Shown: in pieces, positions 51,317 through 60,432 of the stretch | How the letters are laid out: each line of letters opens with the position of its first letter | Position numbering within the stretch: the first letter of the stretch is position 1 | DNA from: Micromonospora echinospora | Lineage (GTDB): Bacteria > Actinomycetota > Actinomycetes > Mycobacteriales > Micromonosporaceae | Assembly (NCBI RefSeq): GCF_014203425.1 | Contig: NZ_JACHJC010000001.1 | Coordinates: 1,674,001-1,738,000, forward strand | Reading direction: 5' to 3' | DNA: 64,000 nt | Made by a program: the position numbers and the translations under genes | Notes under the pieces: model-generated | The model's input: only the letters and a program-made list of their open reading frames with translations | Told to the model about the DNA's origin: nothing | The model's database searches: none

Positions 51317-52591
51317 TCAGGGCGTGGATGGCGTCATGATCGACAGTCTGGTCAGGTTGGCAAGGTCGGCTGTCGGCGTGAGCTCCACGGTGGTCGCACC
51401 CGCCACCTTGTCCGCAGCGGCTCGCCCGATCGTGACAGCGCCGACCCGATCGCTCTGCTGGGACGGATCCGGCATCAACACACGATTGGTCCGGTAGACC
51501 TGACCACTCGCGGGAATGCCCTCCATCACGAGCCTTCCGCCGGTGCCGCGCACGAAACCCGGAACATTGCTGATGTTCGTGTACACCCGTCCGGAGAATC
51601 CGGTGCTGGTGACGAGATCGACACTGGCTTCGCCACGCACGGTGTCGACTGCGGAGACTCGTCCGACCAAGCCTTCGGCGACGACGGCAAGTTGCCCTCG
51701 CCGGACTCCCTGATCCTTCGGGAACGCCACGGTGATCTGTTGGCCGTTCCTGCCGATCACCTCTGCGGGCACGGCCCGCGCGTCGCCGTCCACGCCCGCC
51801 TCACCAGGCACCTCGAACATCCTCGTGAAGCCGGCGAACGGTCGCTTCGACTTGACGAACCCCGCGATCGTCGTCGTCTGCGCGGTCGCAGCGATCGGAA
51901 GCCGTTTCACGACGAGGCGGCTGGTGGGTCCGTCCGGTTCTTGGACGATTTCGTCATCGACAGCCGTGCTCGACACCCGCAGCGCTGTCACGCCCGGCAT
52001 GGCGAGGGCAATGACATAGGTGCCCGCAGAGTCGTTGCTCACCTCGCCGGCGGCTCCGGACAGCCGTGGACTGACCAGGCTTACCACCTGGGTCTTCACC
52101 GGATCAGGCGCCGGCCGATCGACCCGCATCCGCAAGGCGTCCGCCGCACCGGAATCACCCGTGAAGAAGGCCAACCGCGCGTCACCCTGCTTGTCGTATC
52201 CCTGCAGGATGACCACTGTCGAGCGCAGGCGTGGATGGCGCGTCGCGACAAGTGCTCGAACATCCCTGTGTGGGCCCGTCGAGCCGGCACGGTCCCAGAC
52301 GCCGGTGGCCTCCCGAACCAGCCCCGCGTCCACGTCTCCCACCGGAGACCAGCCCAGAAGAGGACCGTCCGGCGGCGGTGCGGCGAGTTGCGGCGGGGAC
52401 CCGAGTCCTACCACCCGAAACGTCGTGACCAGCACCGCCAAGCACACTGCCGCCGCAGTTCCGGCGGCGATACGCTGCCGCCCGCGACGCCGTTCCGCCC
52501 GCCGCATGATCTTGCTTTCATAGCCCGTTGTCGGTATCACCGACTCAGCCAGATCCGCCAGGCCGTCGCGCAACTCGGTCGTGTCATGCAT
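51317..52591 (-). CDS. Membrane protein co-transcribed with an ECF sigma factor, possible MreC-like domain
   Basis: 424 residues. A cytoplasmic N-terminus (MHDTTELRDGLADLAESVIP), which could hold the sigma factor, precedes one transmembrane helix (IAAGTAAAVCLAVLVTTFRV) and a large outer domain. Around residues 285-360 the sequence ITVAFPKDQGVRRGQLAVVA, EGLVGRVSAVDTVRGEASVD, LVTSTGFSGRVYTN resembles the beta domain of MreC (VRVGMPVV-GLVGRV-A-VLLITD). The start overlaps the sigma gene by 8 nt. It may be an anti-sigma or signal sensor; the MreC similarity is a visual impression. Confidence 0.6.
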   Translation of the reverse strand: MHDTTELRDGLADLAESVIPTTGYESKIMRRAERRRGRQRIAAGTAAAVCLAVLVTTFRVVGLGSPPQLAAPPPDGPLLGWSPVGDVDAGLVREATGVWDRAGSTGPHRDVRALVATRHPRLRSTVVILQGYDKQGDARLAFFTGDSGAADALRMRVDRPAPDPVKTQVVSLVSPRLSGAAGEVSNDSAGTYVIALAMPGVTALRVSSTAVDDEIVQEPDGPTSRLVVKRLPIAATAQTTTIAGFVKSKRPFAGFTRMFEVPGEAGVDGDARAVPAEVIGRNGQQITVAFPKDQGVRRGQLAVVAEGLVGRVSAVDTVRGEASVDLVTSTGFSGRVYTNISNVPGFVRGTGGRLVMEGIPASGQVYRTNRVLMPDPSQQSDRVGAVTIGRAAADKVAGATTVELTPTADLANLTRLSIMTPSTP

Positions 52592-53105
52592 AGCGCACCT
52601 CTTGATCAGCGACAGCGTCTGCCTCAACCCACTGCTGACGCAGGGTCCGCAGGCCCCTTGACGAAAGACTCTTGACCGTGCCGACCGAACAACCCATGAC
52701 GAGCGCCGTGTCCTGCTCCGACAGATCCTCGTAGAAGCGCAGGACGACGGCGGCACGCTGTCGTGCCGGCAGCCCGTCCAACGCCCGGCGGAGCAGGTCG
52801 CGCTGTTCCACGCCCACGTACTCGTCTCGTGCCTGGGTCTCCACCAGCCGGCCCAGGGGCTGTTCCCACCAGGATCGGCGTCGCCTCCAGGTCACGAAGG
52901 TGTTCACCAGAACGCGGCGAACGTAATGATCGACGCCTTCTGAGCGTTGCAGCCGAGACCACGCCACGACCGTCTTGGCCAGCGTCGTCTGGACCAGATC
53001 CTCGGCTTTCCCACGGTCTCCGCACAGCAGGAAGGCGGTCCGAAGCAGCGATCCGTAACGCGCCCTCACAAAGGCTGTCACCTCCTCATCCTCGCGATCG
53101 TGCAT
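52584..53105 (-). CDS. ECF sigma factor, SigE-family type
   Basis: 173 residues. Region 2 has FVRARYGSLLRTAFLLCGDR, GKAEDLVQTTLAKTVVAWSR and VRRVLVNTFVTWRRRRSWWE (the WRRRR box of the actinobacterial SigE family). Region 4 has ALDGLPARQRAAVVLRFYED, LSEQDTALVMGCSVGTVKSL and SSRGLRTLRQ. The next gene starts within its last codons, so the membrane protein is co-expressed and probably its regulator. No promoter matching a self-recognised motif is evident. Confidence 0.93.
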   Translation of the reverse strand: MHDREDEEVTAFVRARYGSLLRTAFLLCGDRGKAEDLVQTTLAKTVVAWSRLQRSEGVDHYVRRVLVNTFVTWRRRRSWWEQPLGRLVETQARDEYVGVEQRDLLRRALDGLPARQRAAVVLRFYEDLSEQDTALVMGCSVGTVKSLSSRGLRTLRQQWVEADAVADQEVRYA

Positions 53106-53297
53106 CGGCCACCCGCACCTTCGGTTTCGATCTCACGGCCACTACTTACGCTCTCGGCCCCAGTAAACGTTGCCGCGACCACGGGAAATCTTTGGCGATC
53201 AATTATCTTGGCCCCGCGGGTCGGTGAGAGTGACGACCGGCCCGGCGTCCGATGAATGTGGTCGCCTCCGGTGACGGTTCCCGGCTACCGTCCGGCC

Positions 53298-54506
53298 GTG
53301 TCCCGCACCGTGACGCTCGTCCTGCTCGACGCCACCGGCCGCCCGCTCGGCGCGCTGCCGCCGTTCGACGTGCCAGAGCCGTGGTGGCAGGAAGCCGCCT
53401 CGATCGTCGACACCGTCCGGCGTCGCCACGGTCTGGAGGTCGCCGTGCTGCGGCTGCTCGGCGCCGACCGTCCCGCGCCGCCCGGCGGCCACGTCCGCTA
53501 CCTGGCACAGACCGCCGACGCGCCCGCCGTACCCCTGGAGCCGGTTGCCGTGGACCTCGCGCCGCATCCGCTGCGTCTGCCGTGGGCGCAGGCCGGCGGT
53601 CCGGACCGCAGCGTCGCCTGGGCGGCGGGTGAGCTGCACCGGCTCGGCCGTCGAGTGACGGCGGTGGCGCAGCAGCGCACCTGGAATCTCTCCGCCATCT
53701 GGCGCCTGGACACCGACCACGGCCCCGCCTGGCTGAAGCAGCTCCCCCCTTTCGCCCGCCACGAGCCCATGCTCCTGGCCTTCCCCGCTGATCAAGGAGT
53801 TGGTGTCGGTGACGATCTCCCTGGCGACACGAACTCCTTGATCAACGGGCCGAGGGTGCTCGCCGCGGACGGGGAAGGGCGGATGCTGCTGGAGGACGTG
53901 CCGGGACAGGACCGGTACGGGGCCGGGGAGGGGGAGCGCGCCGCGATCGCGGCCGGGCATCACCTGGTGCAGCGGCGGGCGTGTGTGGTCGTCGGTGAGC
54001 TGGTCGCGGCGGGGGTGCCGGATCTGCGCGGGGCGGGGCTGGCGGACTGGATCCGCGAGCGGCTGGCCGGGCACGACGTGTCGGCCGCCGCGGCCCTGCT
54101 CGACGGGCTCGACCGGCGGTTGCGGCAGGTCGGCGACTGCGGCCTGCCGGACACGCTCGTGCACGGCGACCTGCACCCCGGCAACGTGCGCGGCGACGGG
54201 CAGCGGCGGGTGGTGATCGACTGGGCGGACTCATTCGTCGGCCACCCCGCCTTCGACATCCTGCGCCTGACCGAGGACGTCGACGCGGACGCCGCCGCCC
54301 GGCTGGTCGACGCGTGGGCGCGGCGCTGGCGTACCGACGCGCCCGGCAGCGACCCGCGCCGGGCCGTCGACCTGCTCCGGCCGGTCGCGCCGCTGCGGCT
54401 GGCCGCCGTGTACGCGATGTTCCTCGCCGCCATCGAGCCGAGCGAGCACCCGTACCACGTACACGACGTGCCGGCCGCGCTGGCGCGAGCGGCAGCTACT
54501 CCCTAG
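53298..54506 (+). CDS. APH-family (aminoglycoside phosphotransferase-like) kinase with in-frame repeat insertion
   Basis: 402 residues. The C-terminal lobe has DTLVHGDLHPGNVRGD (catalytic Asp) and RRVVIDWADSFVGHPAFDIL (Mg-binding Asp), the APH signature; the N-lobe is preceded by a NUDIX-like or unrelated beta domain of about 100 residues. GTG 53298 has TACCGT 6 nt upstream. Residues of about 165-182 (DQGVGVGDDLPGDTNSLI) are encoded by a 56-bp hairpin repeat, between MLLAFP and RVLAADGEGRMLLEDVPG, which would otherwise join normally. Substrate unknown; a small-molecule kinase rather than a proven resistance enzyme. Confidence 0.82.
   Translation: MSRTVTLVLLDATGRPLGALPPFDVPEPWWQEAASIVDTVRRRHGLEVAVLRLLGADRPAPPGGHVRYLAQTADAPAVPLEPVAVDLAPHPLRLPWAQAGGPDRSVAWAAGELHRLGRRVTAVAQQRTWNLSAIWRLDTDHGPAWLKQLPPFARHEPMLLAFPADQGVGVGDDLPGDTNSLINGPRVLAADGEGRMLLEDVPGQDRYGAGEGERAAIAAGHHLVQRRACVVVGELVAAGVPDLRGAGLADWIRERLAGHDVSAAAALLDGLDRRLRQVGDCGLPDTLVHGDLHPGNVRGDGQRRVVIDWADSFVGHPAFDILRLTEDVDADAAARLVDAWARRWRTDAPGSDPRRAVDLLRPVAPLRLAAVYAMFLAAIEPSEHPYHVHDVPAALARAAATP
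53789..53844. repeat. GATC-ended hairpin repeat inside the kinase gene, copy f
   Basis: Left arm TGATCAAGGAGTTGGTGTCG (53789-53808) and right arm CGACACGAACTCCTTGATCA (53825-53844) are complementary with one mismatch in 20 and a 16-nt loop. The arms match intergenic copy d. Confidence 0.85.
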
Positions 54507-55363
54507 ACCCGGCGGACCGGGATCCACAGCTCCGCGTCGGCGGTGCCGCCGTCCTCGGCGACCCGCACCCGCGAGATCTCCGGCCCCGGGCGGGCCTCGT
54601 ACGGGTTGGACGGGAACCAAGACGTGAACACGGCCCGCCACAGGTGCTGCACCGCCACCGGGAACGCGCCGGAACTGGAGAACACCGCCCAGTCACCGGC
54701 CTCCACCGGCAGGCTGTCCAGGTCGCCGGGCACGTCCGCGCCGGTCACCGCCGCGTACCAGTAGTCCAGCTCGGCGCCCTCGTCGCGGGAACCGGCCAGC
54801 TCGGCGCTGACGTTGACAATCCCGCTCGGCTCCTGGTCGGACAGCGCCTCGATGCGACGTACGGTGGCCGGGTCGATGCCCCTGACGAACGCCACGATGT
54901 GCGGGTTCATCCCCTCGTGGACGAGCGGCACCCGCGCCGTGAGACCGGCGAGCCGGAAGGCGTCCTTGGTCACGATCCGGTAGTCCATGCTGGTGTTCCC
55001 TTCGACGACGAGCCGGAAGGACATCCGGGGCTGGGATCGCAGCACCGCACCGGCGTGCCGGGCCTGCGTCGGCCCGACGCCGTGCACGGCGCGGAACGCG
55101 CGGGCGAACGCCTCGTTCGAGCCGTACCCCCAGCGGACCGCCACGTCGAGCAGCGACTCCCGGCCGGCGAGCACGTCCGCGCCGGCCAGCGTCATCCGGC
55201 GACGGCGCACGTACTCCGACAGCGGCAGCCCGGCCAGCGCCGAGAACAGCCGGCCGAAGTGGTGCTCCGACACGCCCGCGATCCGGGCCAGCGCGGCCAC
55301 GTCGAGCGGCCTGTCGAGCCGCTGTTCGAGGTGGTCCAGCGCGGCGTTGAGCCGATCCAGCAC
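54503..55363 (-). CDS. AraC-family regulator with GyrI-like ligand domain
   Basis: 286 residues. The N-terminal AraC HTH pair has LDVAALARIAGVSEHHFGRL and LLDVAVRWGYGSNEAFARAF, RAVHGVGPTQAR. The C-terminal domain (about 115-286) is a GyrI/Rob-type effector-binding fold: MSFRLVVEGNTSMDYRIVTK, HIVAFVRGIDPATVRRIEAL and VFSSSGAFPVAVQHLWRAVF. GTG 55363 follows AGGAGGG; TAGCGT upstream on the minus strand may be the -10. It overlaps the kinase gene tail-to-tail by 4 nt. Confidence 0.9.
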   Translation of the reverse strand: MLDRLNAALDHLEQRLDRPLDVAALARIAGVSEHHFGRLFSALAGLPLSEYVRRRRMTLAGADVLAGRESLLDVAVRWGYGSNEAFARAFRAVHGVGPTQARHAGAVLRSQPRMSFRLVVEGNTSMDYRIVTKDAFRLAGLTARVPLVHEGMNPHIVAFVRGIDPATVRRIEALSDQEPSGIVNVSAELAGSRDEGAELDYWYAAVTGADVPGDLDSLPVEAGDWAVFSSSGAFPVAVQHLWRAVFTSWFPSNPYEARPGPEISRVRVAEDGGTADAELWIPVRRV

Positions 55364-55466
55364 CCGTTTCTTCCCTCCTGGTGACGCCTTCGACGCTAGG
55401 TTCCCGGACGCCCACCGACCCGATCACACCGGACCCGGTCCGGTCGCCACATCGACACTGGCGAGC

Positions 55467-55856
55467 GTGTCGCATCATGACGTGGTGATCTTTCGGAAGC
55501 GGCACCACAACAAGAAGAAGAGCCGGGACTGGTGCAACTGCGACGTGCCCACCTGTGACGGGCCGGGCTGCTGCGACCTGGGCCTCTTCTCGATGCTGCT
55601 CACCCTCGGCTCGGTGACTGCCGGTGTCGTGCGCCGACCCGCCGTGGACCGCGCCGGACGGGCCGCCATCCTCGGTTATCGGCGCTGGCTGTCGCACCGC
55701 TGGCCGGCGACCTGCCGCTACACGCCCACGTGCAGCACGTACGGGCTCGCCGCGGTGGAGCGGTACGGGCTGGCGGTGGGCGGTCGGATGGCCGCCGACC
55801 GGGTACGCCGATGCCGCCCCGACGTGCCGCACGGCACCCACGACCCGGTGCGCTGA
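55467..55856 (+). CDS. yidD: YidD-family membrane insertion factor
   Basis: 129 residues. The core has LGYRRWLSHRWPATCRYTPT, CSTYGLAAVERYGLAVGGRM and RRCRPD, the YidD signature (P-CR-P-CS-YG). The Cys-rich N-terminus (WCNCDVPTCDGPGCCDLGLF) is typical of the larger actinobacterial paralogue. YidD proteins assist YidC-dependent membrane insertion. GTG 55467 has GACACT 7 nt upstream; GTG 55482 and 55485 are alternatives. It is not next to rnpA/yidC, so it is probably a second copy. Confidence 0.85.
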   Translation: MSHHDVVIFRKRHHNKKKSRDWCNCDVPTCDGPGCCDLGLFSMLLTLGSVTAGVVRRPAVDRAGRAAILGYRRWLSHRWPATCRYTPTCSTYGLAAVERYGLAVGGRMAADRVRRCRPDVPHGTHDPVR

Positions 55857-55998
55857 CGCCGCTCGCCTCGGGGCCGCTTGTCTCGGGGCCGCGCGGACGT
55901 GCCGTCGCCACGTCGGGGAGGTGGCGGTGTCCCGGTACGCCGGATGCCGCCACTTCGGCGACCTGGCGTCGATCAAGGTGCTCAGCAACGGGTGGCGG

Positions 55999-56733
55999 TC
56001 AGCCGACCGTGGTGGGGCCGCCGAACACGACCGGGACGCCGGGTGAGTAGAGCACGCTCACCGGCGGCCCGTCCGGTGCCGGCAGGCCCCCGGCGGTGAC
56101 CAGCTCGTCGTCCAGGTGCAGCAGCTCGGCGCTGTGCAGCGGCCACTGCGGATGCCAGTTCGGCACGTGCAGGGTGTGGCCGTACGCGCGGGTGTGCAGA
56201 CCCCAGCGCGCGGTGAGGAAGTGCTCCAGCGGCGTCGGCTCGGGGATGGGCGCGCCGACGCGTACCGTCATCCGGCTGGACGCGCCGGACGGACCGGGCC
56301 AGCGGCGGCGGCACCGGTAGGTGAGCGTGTCGCCGGAGCGGTCCAGCCGCATCGCCGACCACTTGTACGGCAGGCGCAGGCTCAGCTGGGCCACCAGCAC
56401 CGGCACCAGCCGGGACGCGTCGAGCGAGCGGAATACGACAGCGCGCCGCCCGGAGCCGTCGACGGAGTAGAGCCGGATGTTCGTCTCCCAGAACGTGCCG
56501 AAGTACGGCACGCCCGGGCCACGGCCGAGCCCCAGCCCGACCATCTGGAACCCGATCAGCCCGACGTAGGTGAGCCCGTCGAACGTGTCCGGCCGGGTGC
56601 CGGCGGGCAGCAGTGGCGCCACCCGCTCCGGCGGGACCGCCCAGTGCAGGAACGCCAGGTCGTGCCAGCGCTGTGCCAGCCAGGACCGGCGGATGGCGCG
56701 TACCGGAGCGTGCTCGACCGGTTCGATCTCCAC
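55999..56733 (-). CDS. DUF2071 (YqjF-like) protein
   Basis: 244 residues. It has RRSWLAQRWHDLAFLHWAVP, PERVAPLLPAGTRPDTFDGL, TYVGLIGFQMVGLGL and FGTFWETNIRLYSVDGSGRR, all standard for DUF2071/YqjF, a beta-barrel fold related to acetoacetate decarboxylase. GTG 56733 (VEIEPVEHAPVR) is the likeliest start, though longer versions are possible. Function unknown. Confidence 0.85.
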   Translation of the reverse strand: MEIEPVEHAPVRAIRRSWLAQRWHDLAFLHWAVPPERVAPLLPAGTRPDTFDGLTYVGLIGFQMVGLGLGRGPGVPYFGTFWETNIRLYSVDGSGRRAVVFRSLDASRLVPVLVAQLSLRLPYKWSAMRLDRSGDTLTYRCRRRWPGPSGASSRMTVRVGAPIPEPTPLEHFLTARWGLHTRAYGHTLHVPNWHPQWPLHSAELLHLDDELVTAGGLPAPDGPPVSVLYSPGVPVVFGGPTTVG

Positions 56734-56765
56734 CGGTCCATCCTGCCTCCCGGACGCAACCGGAC

Positions 56766-57131
56766 TCACTCCGGCCGGTGGCAGACCGCCTCGACGTTGT
56801 TGCCGTCCGGGTCACGGACGAACGCGCCGTAGTAGGTGGCGTGGTATTCCGGCCACTCCTTCGGCGCGTGCAGCACTTCCGCGCCCGCCGCGACAGCCGC
56901 GTCGTGGAAAGCGCGCACCGTGGCGCGGTCGGCGGCGGTGAACGCGATGTGCACCGGCACCGGCGTGGCGTCGGACGGCGCGGGCTCCACCCAGAAGTCG
57001 GGCTTGTCGACGCCGTAGCCGATCGGGCCGGGCTCCATGAGCCGCCGCGCGCCCAGCGGGGCGAGCACCGTGTCGTAGAAGGCGCCGCTTGCCGCCAGGT
57101 CGCGCACCGCTACGGAGAAGTGGTCGAGCAC
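56766..57131 (-). CDS. VOC family protein
   Basis: 121 residues with two beta-alpha-beta-beta-beta units: MLDHFSVAVRDLAASGAFYD and VHIAFTAADRATVRAFHDAA, ending AFVRDPDGNNVEAVCH. GGGAGG precedes ATG/GTG 57131 and TAGCCT lies further upstream. It is probably a glyoxalase-like or small-molecule-binding protein. The gene lies just upstream of the DUF2071 gene in the same direction. Confidence 0.87.
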   Translation of the reverse strand: MLDHFSVAVRDLAASGAFYDTVLAPLGARRLMEPGPIGYGVDKPDFWVEPAPSDATPVPVHIAFTAADRATVRAFHDAAVAAGAEVLHAPKEWPEYHATYYGAFVRDPDGNNVEAVCHRPE

Positions 57132-57177
57132 GTCGCCTCCCTGCGATCGTCGTTGACCGCGCCAGGCTACGAGCCCT

Positions 57178-58113
57178 CTACGACAATTCCGTCGGGCCGG
57201 GCGTACGCCGTCGCCGGGCGGTGTCCGCGACGATCAGCAGGCCGGGCACCGCGCCGAGCAGCCAGACCACGCCCACCGGCCAGTGGATCATCTCGCCCAC
57301 CGCGCCTCGGATCTCCGGCACGTCACCCACCACGTAGGACGCCTCCGGGTCCGTCGTGCGGCAGTCGAGCGTCCACGTACCCGGAGTCGGCACCCGCACG
57401 GTCGCCACCCAGGCATAGGTGGCGGCGTCGCCGCCGTAGTCGCCCGGTGGAACGGAGACCGGTTCGGCCGTCCGGACCTCCGAGCCGCCTCCGGTGACCC
57501 GGCAGTCCGGGTCCGGTGGGGAGAAGCCCTCCGCGAAGATCGCGTACGCCCCGGCGGCCGGCGCCGTGAACCGGCCCGCCGACGTCGTGTAGGGGCCGAC
57601 GCCGCCGTACTCCCGAGGGGGTTCGCCGATCGTGCTGTCCTCGGCGCCGAGCCGTACCGTGCTCTGCGCCAGCAGCGCGCCGAACACGACGGCGAGCCCG
57701 CCGATCAGATAGCCGCGCCGCGACGCCGGGCCGCCACGGCGGTGGTGGCGCCCGCCGACGGCGTACCCGATCAGCGCCCCGGCCAAAGCAAGCGCCGCGC
57801 CGCCGAGCAGCGCCCGCCCCCAGCGGGCCTCGCCGGTCAGCGGAACCACCCACCGGAAGAAGGCCAGCGACAGGGCGAGAAGCACGGTCGTGGCCAGCGT
57901 GGATACGCCGACGGCCACGGCGGGGCGCCGGGGTTGGCGGGCCGCCAGCACGGCGGCGAGCACCGGCGCCGCGAGCACGGGCCACCACAGCGCGGTGGAG
58001 ACCGGCTGGTCCTCCTCCCACCTGTGGGTCCACTCGAAGAGGATCAGTGGCGCCGGTACGGTCGCGGCCAGCCAGGCGGTCAGGACTCCGGGACCGGGCA
58101 GCCGCAGGCTCAT
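57178..58113 (-). CDS. Membrane protein, unknown function
   Basis: 311 residues. Four helices lie in the first 165 residues (PGVLTAWLAATVPAPLILFE, ALWWPVLAAPVLAAVLAARQ, LATTVLLALSLAFFRWVVPL, ALLGGAALALAGALIGYAVG) and one or two more later. A soluble outer domain has FTAPAAGAYAIFAEGFSPPD and TPGTWTLDCRTTDPEASYVV, and a last helix (VGVVWLLGAVPGLLIVADTA) is at the C-terminus. ATG 58113 is chosen since GAGACT lies 6 nt upstream; ATG 58140 is an alternative. No family recognised. Confidence 0.7.
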   Translation of the reverse strand: MSLRLPGPGVLTAWLAATVPAPLILFEWTHRWEEDQPVSTALWWPVLAAPVLAAVLAARQPRRPAVAVGVSTLATTVLLALSLAFFRWVVPLTGEARWGRALLGGAALALAGALIGYAVGGRHHRRGGPASRRGYLIGGLAVVFGALLAQSTVRLGAEDSTIGEPPREYGGVGPYTTSAGRFTAPAAGAYAIFAEGFSPPDPDCRVTGGGSEVRTAEPVSVPPGDYGGDAATYAWVATVRVPTPGTWTLDCRTTDPEASYVVGDVPEIRGAVGEMIHWPVGVVWLLGAVPGLLIVADTARRRRTPGPTELS

Positions 58114-58225
58114 CAGCCGAGTCTCGGGCACCCGGATCATCGACGAAAGTCCGCGAGCCGTCCGAAAGGGATTGCTCACGCAGCGTAGGATCGCGTGCGA
58201 CACAGCCGAACACACGGGGGAAACG

Positions 58226-60391
58226 ATGTTCGAGCGCCTGGGCAGATTCGTCGTGGGCAAGGCGTGGTGGGTGATCGGCAGCTGGGTCGTCGCCGCGATA
58301 GCGATCATCGCCGCCAGCCCGTCACTGAGCGACATCACCTCCGCGGACCAGGAGAGCTTCCTGCCGCGCTCCTACGAGTCGGTGCAGGCCACCGAGCTGG
58401 CCGAGAAGTCGTTCCCGCAGGCGGCCACCGCCACCGCCACTGTCGTGGTCAAGCGTGGCGACGGTAAGCCGCTCACCCCGGCCGACGAGGCGCGCGTGGG
58501 GCAGCTCGCCGCCGCGCTCAAGGCCCGGAACATCCCGCAGACGTCCGGCTACCTGACCGGCACGCAGGCCGTCGCGCCGGACAAGTCGGTGCAGGTGGTC
58601 ACGGTCGGTCTCGACGCCGACAGCCCGGACGACCCGGGCCTGCTCGACGCCGTACGCGATCTGCGTGCCGCCCTCGGGCCGGACCTGGCCGGCAGCGGCC
58701 TGACCGCCGGGGTGGCCGGCGACGTGGCGAGCTTCGTCGACAACGAGGACACGTTCAACGACGCGTTCGCGGTGGTCGGCGTCGCCACCATCATTCTCAT
58801 CATCGGGCTGATCCTGATCATCTTCCGCAGCCCGATCGCCGCGCTGCTGCCGGTGGTGGTGATCAGCGTGGTCATGTCCGTCACCACCGGGCTGGTCGCC
58901 GCCGCCGGCAAGGCGTTCGACCTCAACGTCAGCCAGGACCTGCAGACCATCCTGCTGATCGTGCTGTTCGGCATCGGCACCGACTACATCCTGTTCCTGC
59001 TGTTCCGCTACCGGGAACGGTTGCGCGCCGGTGACGACAAGCGCACCGCGATGGTCGTCTCGGTGCAGCGGGTCGGCGAGGTCATCACGTCGGCGGCCGG
59101 TGCGGTCATCGTGGCGTTCCTGGTGCTGCTGCTCGCCTCGCTCGGCTTCTTCGGCTCGCTCGGCCCGGCGCTCGCCATCGCCGTCGGCGTCATGCTCGTC
59201 ACCTCGCTGACCCTGATCCCGGCGTTGGTGTCGCTGCTCGGCCGGTGGGTGTTCTGGCCGTCGAAGGCGTGGCAGCGGCCACCGAAGGCGACCCTGTCCC
59301 GGCGGCTCGGCGCCGCCGTCGGCCGTCGCCCGGCCGTCGTCGCAGCCGCCTCCGGCGTGCTGCTCGTCGCGCTCGCCGCCGGGGTGCTCGGCTACAAGGC
59401 CGACTACGACTTCAGCGCCGGCTTCCCGCAGGACACGGAGTCGGCGCGGGCCGCACAGGACCTCCAGCGCGGCTTCGCCGCCGGTGCGCTCGCGCCCACC
59501 GAGGTCTACCTGACCACCGGCAACGGCACCCCGCTCACCGACCAGCAGGTGAACGACTTCGCCGCCGCGTCGGCCAAGGCGCCGGGCGTCGGGCGGGCGC
59601 AGCCGCCGGAGCGCAGCGCCACCGACCCCAGCGTCGCCCGGATCAGCCTGCTGCTGAACGAGAACCCGATGTCCAACGAGGCGATCACGCTGGTCCGCGA
59701 CGACCTGCGGGACGCGCTGCACGCGGCAGCTCCGCCGGGTACCAAGGCCCTGGTCGGTGGCGCCACCGCGATCTTCGCGGACATCAACTCGGCGAACAAC
59801 AGGGACCTCTCGGTCATCCTGCCGGTTGCCGCCGGCCTGATCGCGCTCATCCTCGGGTTGCTGCTGCGCAGCCTGGTCGCGCCGGTCTACCTGGTGATCG
59901 CGGTGCTGCTCAACTTCGCCGCCACGCTCGGCGCGACCGTCTACGTGTTCCAAGGGCTTCAGGGCAACCCGGGCGTCACGTTCCAGCTGCCGATCATCCT
60001 CTACCTGTTCGTGGTGGCGATCGGCACCGACTACAACATCCTGATGATCGCCCGACTTCGCGAGGAGGCGCGCGAAGGCCACGAACCGCACGAGGCCGCC
60101 GCGATCGGGGTGGAACACGCCGGCCCCACAGTCGCCGCGGCCGGGCTGATCCTGGCCGGCACGTTCGGGGTGCTGATGCTCGCGCCGATCTCGTTCCTCC
60201 AGCAGATGGGCTTCGCGGTGGCGATCGGGATCGTGCTGTCCGCGTTCGTCATGTCGATGTTCTTCGTACCGGCGCTTACCGGGCTCATCGGCCACAAGGC
60301 GTGGTGGCCGGGGCACGGCGACGAACGGCGCAACGGCGGTGGCGGCGGCCGGCACGCGGCGCCCGAGCCGGCGGACGCGGCGCCGGTCTGA
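58226..60391 (+). CDS. MMPL-family RND transporter
   Basis: 721 residues with twelve helices in two repeats. It starts MFERLGRFVVGKAWWVIGSW. The first periplasmic loop is residues 32-175. The membrane core has FGIGTDYILFLLFRYRERLR and the second repeat has VVAIGTDYNILMIARLREEA, the MMPL GTDYxxxL motifs, with EHAGPTVAAAGLILAGTFGV. It exports lipids or hydrophobic molecules. The C-terminal tail is Gly/His-rich. ATG 58226. A two-component system is encoded convergently just after it. Confidence 0.92.
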   Translation: MFERLGRFVVGKAWWVIGSWVVAAIAIIAASPSLSDITSADQESFLPRSYESVQATELAEKSFPQAATATATVVVKRGDGKPLTPADEARVGQLAAALKARNIPQTSGYLTGTQAVAPDKSVQVVTVGLDADSPDDPGLLDAVRDLRAALGPDLAGSGLTAGVAGDVASFVDNEDTFNDAFAVVGVATIILIIGLILIIFRSPIAALLPVVVISVVMSVTTGLVAAAGKAFDLNVSQDLQTILLIVLFGIGTDYILFLLFRYRERLRAGDDKRTAMVVSVQRVGEVITSAAGAVIVAFLVLLLASLGFFGSLGPALAIAVGVMLVTSLTLIPALVSLLGRWVFWPSKAWQRPPKATLSRRLGAAVGRRPAVVAAASGVLLVALAAGVLGYKADYDFSAGFPQDTESARAAQDLQRGFAAGALAPTEVYLTTGNGTPLTDQQVNDFAAASAKAPGVGRAQPPERSATDPSVARISLLLNENPMSNEAITLVRDDLRDALHAAAPPGTKALVGGATAIFADINSANNRDLSVILPVAAGLIALILGLLLRSLVAPVYLVIAVLLNFAATLGATVYVFQGLQGNPGVTFQLPIILYLFVVAIGTDYNILMIARLREEAREGHEPHEAAAIGVEHAGPTVAAAGLILAGTFGVLMLAPISFLQQMGFAVAIGIVLSAFVMSMFFVPALTGLIGHKAWWPGHGDERRNGGGGGRHAAPEPADAAPV

Positions 60392-60398
60392 CGGCCAC

Positions 60399-60432
60399 CC
60401 GCCCCGGCGCGGCTCAACCCTCGCCGGGGCGG
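60399..60432. terminator. Bidirectional terminator between MMPL and response regulator genes
   Basis: CCGCCCCGGCG (60399-60409) and CGCCGGGGCGG (60422-60432) are exact complements. The right arm overlaps the last codons of the convergent response-regulator gene. Confidence 0.65.

Noticed and set aside
53106..53297. Gene between the sigma factor and the kinase
   Set aside because: No frame with coding character; it holds the divergent promoters.
55857..55998. Short plus-strand frames after yidD
   Set aside because: Gly/Arg-rich, lacking start signals; probably the non-coding gap between convergent genes.
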